Origin: Citrobacter sp. wls619
GTDB taxonomy: Bacteria > Pseudomonadota > Gammaproteobacteria > Enterobacterales > Enterobacteriaceae
Reading direction: 5' to 3'
Assembly: GCF_005281345.1 (NCBI RefSeq)
Contig: NZ_SZXJ01000103.1
Span: forward strand, 1-64,000
DNA: 64,000 nucleotides
Part shown: one piece after another, positions 52,253 to 63,439 of the stretch
How the letters are laid out: every line of letters begins with the position of its first letter
How positions within the stretch are numbered: the stretch's first letter is position 1
Translations under genes and position numbers: made by a program
The notes under the pieces: model-generated
Told to the model about the DNA's origin: nothing
What the model saw: only the letters and a program-made list of their open reading frames with translations
Database searches by the model: none

Positions 52253-52359
52253 AAGAATAAGCTCCCTCATTTTTGTTCCCCAAAGGGGATGAGACAACAG
52301 CCATGCTAAATAATGACTTTAGCCATATTTATCGTCATAACTTACTGGGTATTATTGAA

Positions 52360-52388
52360 TTCAATGTAACTGTACCAGTTACATTGAA
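52360..52388. promoter_or_regulatory. 13-bp perfect inverted repeat upstream of aslA
   Basis: TTCAATGTAACTG, 3 nt, then its exact reverse complement CAGTTACATTGAA, centred about 122 bp before the aslA start. There is no T tract and no nearby gene end, so it is more like an operator than a terminator. The binding protein is unknown. Confidence 0.6.
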
Positions 52389-52407
52389 CATTACTGGCAA
52401 CACGCTG

Positions 52408-52424
52408 GAAATCATCATGATTTC
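52408..52424. promoter_or_regulatory. Second palindrome upstream of aslA
   Basis: GAAATCAT-C-ATGATTTC, perfect 8-bp arms, 20 bp from the first palindrome in the same intergenic region. Possible second regulator site. Confidence 0.5.
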
Positions 52425-52836
52425 AGTTACGTCATTTCAATACTACCTCGACATCACCTTTGTAAATGCTATTACGTTAGCAATTCTCTCTGGCCATCAA
52501 TACAAGTATCAACACTGTGAATAAAATTATTTCATCTGTTACATCACCGTTCTATTAAATTTTAATAAACAACTTATAATTAATTGTATTAAAATGAATT
52601 TCACCACCAACCACAATCCACGCACTTCATACAAAACACAAAGCAATATAATCAATGAATATATTATTAAAATTTTCTTACAAAAAATATGATAAAAACC
52701 ATTTCATAAAAAATAAATCAGAGAAATGAATCCATTAGTCTCTAATAAATGAAAATATGGAATGATTAATATCGCGCATTGATAAAATCAAGATTTGAAT
52801 AATGATAAAATCAGAGAAAAAGAGAAGTGAAGTAAA
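52425..52836. other. AT-rich gene-free region between aslA and maeB
   Basis: About 0.4 kb of markedly AT-rich sequence with no supported gene, no tRNA and no insertion sequence ends that I can see. Likely H-NS-type silencing target or residue of an insertion boundary; both are inference. A plus-strand open frame at 52273-52524 just before it is not convincing. Confidence 0.5.
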
Positions 52837-52858
52837 GGTGCGGGAGAGTTCCCGCACC
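52837..52858 (-). terminator. Rho-independent terminator after maeB
   Basis: Perfect 9-bp stem GGTGCGGGA/TCCCGCACC with a 4-nt loop, followed on the minus strand by TTTACTT. The T tract is weak. It begins 8 nt after the maeB stop. Confidence 0.75.
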
Positions 52859-52866
52859 AGTATATA

Positions 52867-55146
52867 TTACAGCGGTTGAGTTTGTGCTTCGACAACCGCC
52901 AGCGCCACCATATTCACGATACGACGAACAGAGGCGATCGGCGTTAATACATGAACGGGTTTCGCCACGCCCATCAGCACCGGGCCAACCGTTACACCTT
53001 CAGAGCTGGAAACGCGTAGTAAGTTGTAACTAATACGCGCCGCTTCCATATTCGGCATCACCAGAATATTGGCGGAGCCTTTCAGCGGACTGTCCGGCAT
53101 CCGATCATTACGAATGCTTTCTACCAGCGCGGCGTCGCCGTGCATCTCACCGTCGATCATCAGCTCAGGCGCACGCGCCTTAATCAGCTCCAGCGCGTCG
53201 CGCATTTTGCTGGCGGATGGGCAATTGGAAGAGCCAAAGTTAGAGTGCGACAGCAACGCCACTTTCGGTTCGATACCGAAGCGACGCACGGTTTCAGCCG
53301 CCATCACGGCGATTTCAGCCAATTGCTCCGGCGTAGGATCGTCGTTGACGTAGGTATCGGCAATAAAGGTGTTGCCGCTTGGCAGCAGCAGCGCGTTCAT
53401 CGCCCCCGCCGTATGCACACCGTCACGGTGACCGAATACGGCTTGCACCACGCTGAAATGCTCGTGATAGTCGCCAATTGTGCCGCAGATCATCGCATCC
53501 GCTTCACCACGTTGAACCATGATCGCGCCGATCACCGTGGTGTTGGCAATCACCGCACGCTGCGCCTGCTCCTGGGTGATCCCCCGGCGCTTCATGATCT
53601 GGTAATACTCGCTCCAGTATTCTTTGAAGCGCGGATCGGATTCATTGTTGACGATCTCAAAATCAACACCGGCTTTGATCTGCAGCCCCAGCTTCTGGAT
53701 GCGCATTTCGATAACACTCGGACGACCAATCAGGATCGGCTTCGCCAGACCTAAGGTGATCAATTCCTGCGTTGCATGCAGTACACGCGCTTCTTCCCCT
53801 TCCGTCAGCACCACGCGCTTCGGCGCTTTACGTGCCAGCGAGAAAATCGGCTTCATGAACAGGTTGGTTTTGTAGACGAACTCACTCAGCTTATCGATGT
53901 AAGCATCAAAGTCAGTAATCGGACGCGTCGCCACGCCGGAATCCATCGCCGCTTTCGCTACCGCTGGCGCGATTTTGACAATCAGACGTGGGTCAAACGG
54001 TTTAGGAATGATGTATTCCGCGCCAAAGCTCAGATCCTGATCGCCGTAAGCCGAAGCCACGACTTCGCTCTGTTCAGCATGCGCCAGTTCCGCAATCGCG
54101 TGTACCGCAGCCAGTTTCATCTCTTCGTTGATGGCGGTAGCACCCACATCCAGCGCACCACGGAAGATGAACGGGAAGCACAGGACGTTGTTGACCTGGT
54201 TCGGGTAGTCGGAACGACCGGTACAGATGATGGCATCAGACCGGACTTCTTTCGCCAACGGCGGCAGGATTTCCGGCTCCGGGTTGGCGAGTGCGAGGAT
54301 CATCGGCGCACGGGCCATTTTCTTGACCATTTCCTGAGTCAATACTTTCGGACCCGAGCAGCCGAGGAAAATGTCTGCACCGTCAATCACGTCATCCAGC
54401 GTACGCTTACCGTCATCTACCACCGCATAAGCCGCTTTGGTTTCCGCCATATTCGGCTCGCGGTCTTTGTAAATCACGCCTTTGGAGTCGCAGACCACAA
54501 TGTTGTGCTTCTGCATACCCAGCGCCACCAGCAGGTTCATACAGGCAATCGCCGCAGCACCTGCACCAGACACCACCATGCGCACATCAGAAATATTCTT
54601 CTCTACCACCCGCAGACCGTTAAGAATTGCGGCCGTACTGATAATCGCAGTGCCGTGCTGGTCATCATGGAATACCGGAATATTCATGCGCTCACGCAGC
54701 TTTTGCTCAATGTAGAAACATTCTGGCGCTTTGATGTCTTCGAGGTTGATACCGCCAAACGTAGGTTCGAGGGCCGCCACGACATTGATAAATTTATCCG
54801 GATCGAGTTCATCGACTTCAATATCGAACACGTCAATTCCGGCGAATTTCTTAAACAGAACGCCTTTACCTTCCATCACGGGTTTACCGGCCAGCGCACC
54901 GATGTTACCCAGCCCCAGCACCGCAGTACCGTTAGAGATAACCGCCACAAGGTTGCCACGCGCGGTATATTTGTAGGCTGCCAGCGGGTCTTTTTCAATT
55001 TCAAGGCACGGTGCAGCTACGCCCGGCGAGTAGGCCAGTGCAAGATCGCGCTGTGTCGCCAGCGGCTTGGTCGGAGAAACCTGGATTTTACCGGGTACTG
55101 GAAATTCGTGGAAATCGAGGGCGCTTTGTTTTAACTGGTCATCCAT
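52867..55146 (-). CDS. maeB: NADP-dependent malic enzyme MaeB
   Basis: Converts malate to pyruvate, CO2 and NADPH. It has 759 residues. The N-terminal malic enzyme half (about 1-425) has [20 protein letters not shown] (about 158-177) and the dinucleotide loop [13 protein letters not shown] (about 194-206). The C-terminal phosphotransacetylase-like half (about 430-755) has [20 protein letters not shown] and [20 protein letters not shown]; it is regulatory and binds acetyl-CoA. It is divergent from tktB; talA, which intervenes in E. coli, is missing. Confidence 0.97.
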   Translation of the reverse strand: MDDQLKQSALDFHEFPVPGKIQVSPTKPLATQRDLALAYSPGVAAPCLEIEKDPLAAYKYTARGNLVAVISNGTAVLGLGNIGALAGKPVMEGKGVLFKKFAGIDVFDIEVDELDPDKFINVVAALEPTFGGINLEDIKAPECFYIEQKLRERMNIPVFHDDQHGTAIISTAAILNGLRVVEKNISDVRMVVSGAGAAAIACMNLLVALGMQKHNIVVCDSKGVIYKDREPNMAETKAAYAVVDDGKRTLDDVIDGADIFLGCSGPKVLTQEMVKKMARAPMILALANPEPEILPPLAKEVRSDAIICTGRSDYPNQVNNVLCFPFIFRGALDVGATAINEEMKLAAVHAIAELAHAEQSEVVASAYGDQDLSFGAEYIIPKPFDPRLIVKIAPAVAKAAMDSGVATRPITDFDAYIDKLSEFVYKTNLFMKPIFSLARKAPKRVVLTEGEEARVLHATQELITLGLAKPILIGRPSVIEMRIQKLGLQIKAGVDFEIVNNESDPRFKEYWSEYYQIMKRRGITQEQAQRAVIANTTVIGAIMVQRGEADAMICGTIGDYHEHFSVVQAVFGHRDGVHTAGAMNALLLPSGNTFIADTYVNDDPTPEQLAEIAVMAAETVRRFGIEPKVALLSHSNFGSSNCPSASKMRDALELIKARAPELMIDGEMHGDAALVESIRNDRMPDSPLKGSANILVMPNMEAARISYNLLRVSSSEGVTVGPVLMGVAKPVHVLTPIASVRRIVNMVALAVVEAQTQPL

Positions 55147-55426
55147 CTTATTGTTCCTTTCACGTATCTATCAAAAAAGTGGCGCGGGTAACCATTCTGC
55201 TGAGCCGCACATTATCACCTCAGTCAGCGGCACAAACTTTGAAGGCCTCCAAACTCTCACCATTCAAAGAAAGAATTTGTTATCAATTTATAACAGCTAT
55301 GTTACCTGCTTAAGCCAGCAATACCATGCCTGTCTGCTATGCTTTTTGCTGACAACGCCCGCAATTTTCCCAAAAGTGTGAATCACAACACGCATCTAAC
55401 GCTTTACTTTTCAAGGAGTATTTCCT

Positions 55427-57421
55427 ATGACCCGTAAAGAGCTTGCCAATGCCATTCGTGCGCTGAGTATGGATGCCGTCCAAAAAGCTAACTCTGGCCA
55501 TCCCGGCGCACCGATGGGCATGGCCGATATTGCTGAAGTGCTGTGGAACGATTTTCTCCACCACAACCCGACCGACCCCAGTTGGTACGATCGTGACCGA
55601 TTTATCCTGTCCAACGGTCATGCCTCTATGTTGCTCTACAGCCTGCTACACCTTTCCGGCTACGATCTGCCGTTAGAAGAGTTAAAGAATTTCCGCCAAC
55701 TGCACTCGAAGACGCCAGGGCATCCGGAAATTGGCTACACACCGGGCGTGGAAACCACCACGGGTCCACTGGGTCAGGGACTCGCAAACGCGGTTGGGAT
55801 GGCCATAGCTGAACGGACGCTGGCTGCACAGTTTAATCAGCCGGATCACGAAATTGTCAGTCACTTCACCTACGTCTTTATGGGTGACGGCTGTCTGATG
55901 GAAGGGATTTCTCACGAAGCCTGCTCACTGGCGGGCACGCTGGGGCTGGGTAAGCTGATCGGTTTCTACGATCACAACGGTATCTCGATTGATGGCGAAA
56001 CCAAAGGCTGGTTTACCGACGATACCGCGAAACGCTTTGAAGCTTATCACTGGCATGTGGTGCACGAGATTGACGGCCACGACCCTGAAGCCGTGAAGCA
56101 AGCGATTGTGGAAGCACAGCGCGTTACCGATAAGCCGTCGCTGATTATTTGTCGGACGGTGATTGGTTTTGGCTCCCCCAATAAGGCAGGAAAAGAAGAA
56201 GCGCACGGTGCCGCGCTGGGTGAACAAGAAGTGGCGTTGACCCGTCAGAAACTGGGCTGGCATCACCCGGCCTTTGAGATCCCGAAAGAAATTTACCGGG
56301 CATGGGATGCACGCGAAAAAGGGGAAAAAGCGCAACAGAACTGGAATGCGAAATTCGCGGCTTACCAACACGCATACCCGGAACTGGCAGCAGAGTTTAC
56401 CCGCCGGATGCGCGGCGAACTCCCCGACGAATGGGAAAAAACAACCCAGAAATACATTACCGAACTGCAGGCTAATCCGGCCAAAATCGCCAGCCGCAAA
56501 GCTTCGCAAAATACACTGAATGCCTACGGGCCAATACTTCCTGAACTGCTGGGTGGTTCGGCAGATCTCGCGCCCAGCAACCTGACTATCTGGAAAGGCT
56601 CTGCATCCCTGAAAGAAGATCCCGCCGGCAATTATATTCACTACGGCGTGCGTGAGTTTGGCATGACCGCCATTGCCAACGGCATCGCTCATCACGGTGG
56701 TTTTGTGCCGTACACGGCGACCTTCCTGATGTTTGTCGAGTATGCGCGTAACGCCGCACGCATGGCGGCACTCATGAAAGCCAGGCAGATTATGGTCTAT
56801 ACCCATGACTCGATTGGCCTGGGAGAAGATGGGCCGACGCACCAGGCCGTCGAACAACTCGCCAGCCTGCGCCTGACACCTAACTTCAGCACCTGGCGCC
56901 CGTGCGATCAGGTGGAGACAGCGGTCGGCTGGAAACTGGCGGTGGAGCGTCATGACGGACCCACGGCGTTGATCCTCTCCAGACAGAATCTGGCACAGAT
57001 TGAACGTACACCCGAGCAGGTGAAGCAGATTGCCCGCGGTGGCTATGTGCTGAAAGACGGTGGAGGAAAACCCGATGTCATCCTGATTGCTACAGGTTCA
57101 GAAATGGAAATTACATTGCTGGCGGCGGAAAAACTGACCGGTGAAGGCCGCAATGTCCGCGTAGTTTCACTGCCCTCAACGGATATTTTCGACGCCCAGG
57201 ATGAGGCTTACCGGGAATCGGTTCTGCCGGCAAACGTGAGCGCACGCGTGGCAGTAGAAGCGGGTATTGCCGACTACTGGTACAAATACGTCGGCCTGAA
57301 AGGGGCTATTGTCGGCATGACGGGATATGGAGAATCCGCCCCGGCGGACAAGCTGTTTCCGTTCTTCGGCTTTACGGTGGAGAACATTGTCGACAAAGCG
57401 CATAAGGTGCTGAACACCTGA
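55427..57421 (+). CDS. tktB: Transketolase TktB
   Basis: Thiamine-diphosphate transketolase of the pentose phosphate pathway, 664 residues (E. coli TktB 667). The TPP-binding motif is [20 protein letters not shown] (about 154-173); the pyrimidine domain has [20 protein letters not shown] (about 456-475). The choice of TktB over TktA rests on synteny and divergence. An AAGGAG ribosome site lies 8 nt before the ATG. In E. coli it is RpoS-dependent and co-transcribed with talA. Here it stands alone with 280 bp to maeB, a gap in which I see no further gene. Confidence 0.95.
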   Translation: MTRKELANAIRALSMDAVQKANSGHPGAPMGMADIAEVLWNDFLHHNPTDPSWYDRDRFILSNGHASMLLYSLLHLSGYDLPLEELKNFRQLHSKTPGHPEIGYTPGVETTTGPLGQGLANAVGMAIAERTLAAQFNQPDHEIVSHFTYVFMGDGCLMEGISHEACSLAGTLGLGKLIGFYDHNGISIDGETKGWFTDDTAKRFEAYHWHVVHEIDGHDPEAVKQAIVEAQRVTDKPSLIICRTVIGFGSPNKAGKEEAHGAALGEQEVALTRQKLGWHHPAFEIPKEIYRAWDAREKGEKAQQNWNAKFAAYQHAYPELAAEFTRRMRGELPDEWEKTTQKYITELQANPAKIASRKASQNTLNAYGPILPELLGGSADLAPSNLTIWKGSASLKEDPAGNYIHYGVREFGMTAIANGIAHHGGFVPYTATFLMFVEYARNAARMAALMKARQIMVYTHDSIGLGEDGPTHQAVEQLASLRLTPNFSTWRPCDQVETAVGWKLAVERHDGPTALILSRQNLAQIERTPEQVKQIARGGYVLKDGGGKPDVILIATGSEMEITLLAAEKLTGEGRNVRVVSLPSTDIFDAQDEAYRESVLPANVSARVAVEAGIADYWYKYVGLKGAIVGMTGYGESAPADKLFPFFGFTVENIVDKAHKVLNT

Positions 57422-57497
57422 TGGCGATGCTCACGCGTCTTATCAGGCCTACGAAATCTATCACCATCAGGCCGTATAAGGCGCTGTCGCATCCGGC
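57417..57497. repeat. REP/BIME element overlapping the tktB stop
   Basis: CCTGATGGCGATGC ... and inverse ... GCGCTGTCGCATCCGGC between the convergent ends of tktB and ypfG; the first arm includes the tktB stop codon. Confidence 0.85.
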
Positions 57498-57503
57498 ATT
57501 AAA

Positions 57504-58547
57504 TTAACGCGTGATCCACAGCGTGGGCCAGGCATCTGGTCCATGCCAGTTATCACAGCTTGGCTCTTGTGCGTAACGCACCAAACGAAAGCGCTGGCCG
57601 TCAAACCGCCAGCGTGTCTGGATCCCGCAGTCCGATAAACCTCGCCCTTTGGCGAGAGTGACCAACTCACGAGATTTCTCGTCAAACGTGGCATTGGTCA
57701 GCTCCATGTCGGTACTGTCTGCATCGGTTTTAAATGGCAGGCTCAGACGTACAGCGCGAGAGGTAAACGGCGTGGTTCGAGAAACGGTCCATGCCAGATC
57801 GATGGTGTTGTATGCCCCTGCTTCGCAGCCGATCATCAGCAGAGCTTTGTCGTCCGTTAAGGCGAAAACCCGCATCTCACGACGCATAGGATCGAGTGAA
57901 CAGCGGATGCCATTGATCCGCCAGTTGCCATAATCCAACAGCTCGCTACGCTCCTGTTGAGTGAGTGGCGTTGGCGTGGAATTAACCACCGCCACACCTT
58001 TCAGCGCAGGAGCCGGTGGAACGCTGAGCGGCGGCTCGTCTCCTTTCTCAATCCAGGCGGTTTCGCTACCGACGCGCTTTTGTTGCGCATCAATAAACAA
58101 CAATGCTGCTTTCAGCCCAGACAGAGACAGCGTTTGCGTACCTTTCTGCAGGGTAATGGCTTTCGCATCCTGCACAGTTTGTAAAAATGTCCCGATGGTA
58201 GCCGGATCATCCGTCATCAAATGCCAGGGCGTAACACGCCAGTGTTCACCGGCCAATAGGAGTGGCGCGCCGTCCAGCAGCAAGCGCGGCGCAATATCGG
58301 CCTCTTTGACATCAGGAGAATCCATACCGCCCAGTTCAATACGCAACACGGCATCGGTATGCGCCCCGGCACTGCGGCTCAGGGTCATCACCAGGCCGTG
58401 ATGATCTCCCGTATTTCGCGCCACGCAGAAGTTTTGATTGTTGCAGGTCACCTGCCAATCAGAAAATGCCTGCTGCGCAGGCGCCGCCCACAGCAAGCGG
58501 GCCGGTAGCAGGCCGAGCAGGAACACGAAAATAATGCGATAGCGCAT
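57504..58547 (-). CDS. ypfG: Periplasmic DUF1176 protein YpfG
   Basis: A 347-residue exported protein with signal peptide about 1-21 (MRYRIIFVFLLGLLPARLLW then A-A). It has the DUF1176 domain and three cysteine pairs likely to form disulfides (for example CNNQNFCVA at about 38-46 and DCGIQTRW near the C-terminus). Function unknown. The start MRYRIIF gives the family length; the frame is open 64 codons further upstream, overlapping nudK, without similarity. Confidence 0.9.
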   Translation of the reverse strand: MRYRIIFVFLLGLLPARLLWAAPAQQAFSDWQVTCNNQNFCVARNTGDHHGLVMTLSRSAGAHTDAVLRIELGGMDSPDVKEADIAPRLLLDGAPLLLAGEHWRVTPWHLMTDDPATIGTFLQTVQDAKAITLQKGTQTLSLSGLKAALLFIDAQQKRVGSETAWIEKGDEPPLSVPPAPALKGVAVVNSTPTPLTQQERSELLDYGNWRINGIRCSLDPMRREMRVFALTDDKALLMIGCEAGAYNTIDLAWTVSRTTPFTSRAVRLSLPFKTDADSTDMELTNATFDEKSRELVTLAKGRGLSDCGIQTRWRFDGQRFRLVRYAQEPSCDNWHGPDAWPTLWITR

Positions 58548-58671
58548 GGACGGTACAACCCCAAAATCAAAACACACAGCCCAGGCGGTATCTTCCTTGC
58601 GCGACTGATGAGGCTCAATAAGAATCGTCGGATTGGCCTGTATCTTTGTAAAGAAATATAAACCCTGACCG

Positions 58672-59247
58672 CTAATCCATAAGATGCGACGATTGCAGGT
58701 AGTTAAGTAACAGCACCGTTTTCCCGTCGCGAATCTCACCCGTTTTGATCATCGATAGTGCCTGTTCAAAAGGCAATTCCAGTACTTCAATATCCTCATC
58801 TTCAATACCGCCACCCGCATTTGCCCGTTGGCTGTCACTGTATTGCGCGATAAAAAAGTGAATGATCTCCGTCACGCCGCCCGGGGACATATATAACTCA
58901 AAAATTTTCCGTGCTTCGCCCACTTCAAAGCCGGTCTCTTCAATGGCTTCTTTACGAATGCAAACTTCCGGCTCATCGTTGTCCAGCAACCCGGCGCAGG
59001 CTTCAATCAGTTGTCCACTTTCATTGCCGTTGACCCAGGTCGCAATACGAAACTGACGAGTCAGCACGACGGTTTTTTTCTCTGGGTTATACAGTAAAAC
59101 TGTGGCGCCGTTACCGCGATCGTAAACCTCACGTTTGTGGCGAATGACCTCGCCATTGCTGCGGGTCAGGTCATAGGTGATATTGCGCAGGATGAAGTAG
59201 TTATCAGAAAGGACTTTATCTTTGATGAGGGTAATTTTTTGCGACAT
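58672..59247 (-). CDS. nudK: GDP-mannose Nudix hydrolase NudK
   Basis: A 191-residue Nudix enzyme that hydrolyses GDP-mannose to mannose-1-phosphate and GMP. The Nudix helix is [20 protein letters not shown] (about 86-105), including the metal-binding EEx core. It is collinear with E. coli NudK. It lies 67 nt after aegA and 124 nt before ypfG, all codirectional. Confidence 0.94.
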   Translation of the reverse strand: MSQKITLIKDKVLSDNYFILRNITYDLTRSNGEVIRHKREVYDRGNGATVLLYNPEKKTVVLTRQFRIATWVNGNESGQLIEACAGLLDNDEPEVCIRKEAIEETGFEVGEARKIFELYMSPGGVTEIIHFFIAQYSDSQRANAGGGIEDEDIEVLELPFEQALSMIKTGEIRDGKTVLLLNYLQSSHLMD

Positions 59248-59314
59248 ACCGGCTCCACAGCAAGAAGTGAGAAATAATACTACGCCGTGAAACCGGGTTT
59301 GTCTTGACCTTAGG

Positions 59315-61330
<2,016 letters not shown>

Positions 61331-61429
61331 TTATATGACTGTTGTTATTAACCGACCCTGAAGAGGGCGGCAATGTTCATTTGCCCAGGAAGCACAACTA
61401 TTTATCCAGAACCTGTGGCAGATCAATTT

Positions 61430-61448
61430 ATTTCATCGAATATGAAAT
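61430..61448. promoter_or_regulatory. Palindrome in the aegA-narQ divergent region
   Basis: ATTTCAT-CGAAT-ATGAAAT, perfect 7-bp arms. The word TTTCAT recurs at 61453-61458 and 61470-61475 in the same region, so this may be a cluster of binding sites. Regulator unknown. Confidence 0.4.
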
Positions 61449-61485
61449 TGTGTTTCATTTAACGTTCAGTTTCATGATTACTTTT

Positions 61486-61499
61486 TTAACATTTATCAA
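61486..61499. promoter_or_regulatory. Weak FNR-like site
   Basis: TTAAC-N4-ATCAA; one half site matches the FNR consensus TTGAT-N4-ATCAA fully and the other 3 of 5. It is placed between aegA and narQ, where FNR control of aegA is known in E. coli. Confidence 0.3.
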
Positions 61500-61558
61500 A
61501 TACGCTGAATCGTTCAGGTTGAGTCGGAGCGTGGCGTGAATTGTGTGAGGGTGCGCAA

Positions 61559-63256
61559 GTGACGGTAAAGCGTCCGGTCTCGGCCAGCCTGGCTAAGGCT
61601 TTTTTCTATATAGTGTTGCTGTCGATTCTCTCAACGGGTATTGCACTGCTTACGCTGACCAGCAGCTTGCGCGATGCCGAAGCCATCAACGTTGCTGGCT
61701 CATTGCGCATGCAAAGCTATCGTCTGGGTTACGATCTACAAAGCCAAAGCCCACAGCTCAACGCCCACCGCCAGCTTTTCCAGCAGGCGCTAAACTCACC
61801 GGCACTTCAGAATCTGAATGCGTGGTATGTGCCGCAAGCGGTAAAAATCCGCTATGGACGTCTGCATGCTAACTGGCTGGAAATGAACGCCCGTCTGATC
61901 GATGGCGACTTGCAGTGGTATCAGTCCAATATCAACAACTACGTCGATCAAATTGATCTCTTCGTGCTGGCGTTGCAGCATTATGCCGAGCGCAAGGTGA
62001 TGCTGGTTTTTGGCATATCGCTGGCGGGAGGGATCGGCATCTTCACCCTCGTCTTCTTTACGCTACGGCGTATTCGCCAGCAGGTCGTGCGCCCGCTGAA
62101 TAAGCTGGTGATGGCCAGCCAGCATATTGAACACGGTCGGTTTGATATCTCACCGCTGGATACACAACTCCCCAACGAACTGGGATTACTGGCGAAGACG
62201 TTTAGCCAGATGTCGAGTGAGTTGCATAAGCTGTACCGCTCGCTGGAAGCCTCCGTCGCCGAGAAAACCCACGATCTCCACGAAGCCAATCGCCGCCTGG
62301 AAGTGTTATATCAATGTTCCCAGGCACTGAATACCAGCCAGATTGACGTGTATTGCTTCCGCCATATTTTACAGATTGTCCGCGAACATGACGCCGCGTA
62401 TTTCCTGGAGCTCACCGTCGGTGATAACTGGCGAATCAGCGAAGGAACGGCAAGCCCTGAACTGCCGATGCAGATCCTGCCCGTCACAATGCAAGATACG
62501 GTTTACGGTGAACTGCACTGGCAAAGCCCGAATGTGAATGCTTCCACGCCACTGCTCAACAGCGTATCAACGATGCTCGGGCGCGGGCTGTACTTCAACC
62601 AGGCGCAAAAGCACTTTCAGCAGTTGCTGCTAATGGAAGAGCGAGCAACCATCGCCCGCGAGCTGCACGACTCGCTGGCGCAGGTACTTTCTTATTTACG
62701 TATTCAGCTTACGCTACTAAAACGCGCTATTCCGCAGGATAACGTTCCGGCGCAAAGCATCATGGCGGACTTCTCCCAGGCGCTGAATGATGCTTACCGC
62801 CAACTGCGTGAGCTGCTTACCACCTTCCGCCTGACCTTACAGCAGGCCGATTTGCCTTCCGCCCTGCATGAAATGCTGGAAACGTTGCAAAATCAAACAT
62901 CTGCTAAACTGACTCTCGATTGTCGGCTGCCAACACTGGCACTGGACGCGCAAATGCAGGTGCATCTGTTACAGATCGTCCGTGAAGCGGTGCTGAATGC
63001 CATTAAGCATGCCAATGCCAGCGAAATTGCGGTCAGTTGCGTGACCGCGCCGGATGGTAATCATACCGTTTATATCCGTGATAACGGTGTCGGCATCGGT
63101 GAGCCTCATGAGCCTACGGGGCACTACGGTCTGAATATCATGCGTGAGCGCGCAGAGAGGCTCAGCGGTACGTTGACCTTCTCGCAACCTTCCGGAGGAG
63201 GCACGCTGGTGAGCATCAGCTTTCGGTCGGCAGAGACCGACAGTCAGCTAACCTAA
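61559..63256 (+). CDS. narQ: Nitrate/nitrite sensor histidine kinase NarQ
   Basis: Membrane sensor kinase for nitrate and nitrite that acts on NarL and NarP. I choose the GTG at 61559 (protein begins with Met then TVKRPVSASLAKAF), with GAGGG 7 nt upstream; the ATG 18 nt earlier adds residues absent from the family. This gives 565 residues. It has TM1 (about 14-33) and a periplasmic P-box nitrate site LRDAEAINVAGSLRMQSYR (about 40-58), then TM2 (about 145-168) and HAMP. The phosphorylated His lies in ARELHDSLAQVLSYLR and the ATP-binding G box in DNGVGIGEP. Confidence 0.95.
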   Translation: MTVKRPVSASLAKAFFYIVLLSILSTGIALLTLTSSLRDAEAINVAGSLRMQSYRLGYDLQSQSPQLNAHRQLFQQALNSPALQNLNAWYVPQAVKIRYGRLHANWLEMNARLIDGDLQWYQSNINNYVDQIDLFVLALQHYAERKVMLVFGISLAGGIGIFTLVFFTLRRIRQQVVRPLNKLVMASQHIEHGRFDISPLDTQLPNELGLLAKTFSQMSSELHKLYRSLEASVAEKTHDLHEANRRLEVLYQCSQALNTSQIDVYCFRHILQIVREHDAAYFLELTVGDNWRISEGTASPELPMQILPVTMQDTVYGELHWQSPNVNASTPLLNSVSTMLGRGLYFNQAQKHFQQLLLMEERATIARELHDSLAQVLSYLRIQLTLLKRAIPQDNVPAQSIMADFSQALNDAYRQLRELLTTFRLTLQQADLPSALHEMLETLQNQTSAKLTLDCRLPTLALDAQMQVHLLQIVREAVLNAIKHANASEIAVSCVTAPDGNHTVYIRDNGVGIGEPHEPTGHYGLNIMRERAERLSGTLTFSQPSGGGTLVSISFRSAETDSQLT

Positions 63257-63277
63257 AGAACAGCAAAGCGTCGGAAA

Positions 63278-63291
63278 GCCTGAATTCAGGC
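63278..63291. other. Palindrome after narQ
   Basis: GCCTGAATTCAGGC, 7-bp arms with no loop, extendable by flanking CGTC/GACG. It follows narQ, but there is no T tract, so termination is uncertain. Confidence 0.4.
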
Positions 63292-63352
63292 CTGACGGCG
63301 TTGGCACAAAAGGTACGCTGTAAACGGGCATGATAATTTACATTATCTTCTT

Positions 63353-63370
63353 TTTTTCTCCACGTTTGCC
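63353..63370 (+). promoter_or_regulatory. BaeR box upstream of acrD
   Basis: TTTTTCTCCACGTTTGCC matches the reported BaeR consensus TTTTTCTCCATDATTGGC at 15 of 18 positions, about 70 bp before the acrD start. BaeSR controls acrD in E. coli and Salmonella. Confidence 0.6.
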
Positions 63371-63439
63371 CCGTACCTTGCCGCTACAGTAAGCAAGTCA
63401 TACGCATAAATATACGCAGAAACACGAGGTCCCCTTTTA

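Noticed and set aside
52273-52524. Plus-strand open frame of 83 codons between aslA and maeB
   Set aside because: It overlaps the aslA start and its upstream palindromes, lies in AT-rich DNA, has no ribosome site and resembles no protein family.
53776-55134. 452-codon plus-strand open frame opposite maeB
   Set aside because: Antisense shadow of a highly biased coding sequence; translation is Arg/His/Phe-rich with no recognisable domain.
55925-56953. 342-codon minus-strand open frame opposite tktB
   Set aside because: Antisense to transketolase, with compositional bias expected from the opposite strand.
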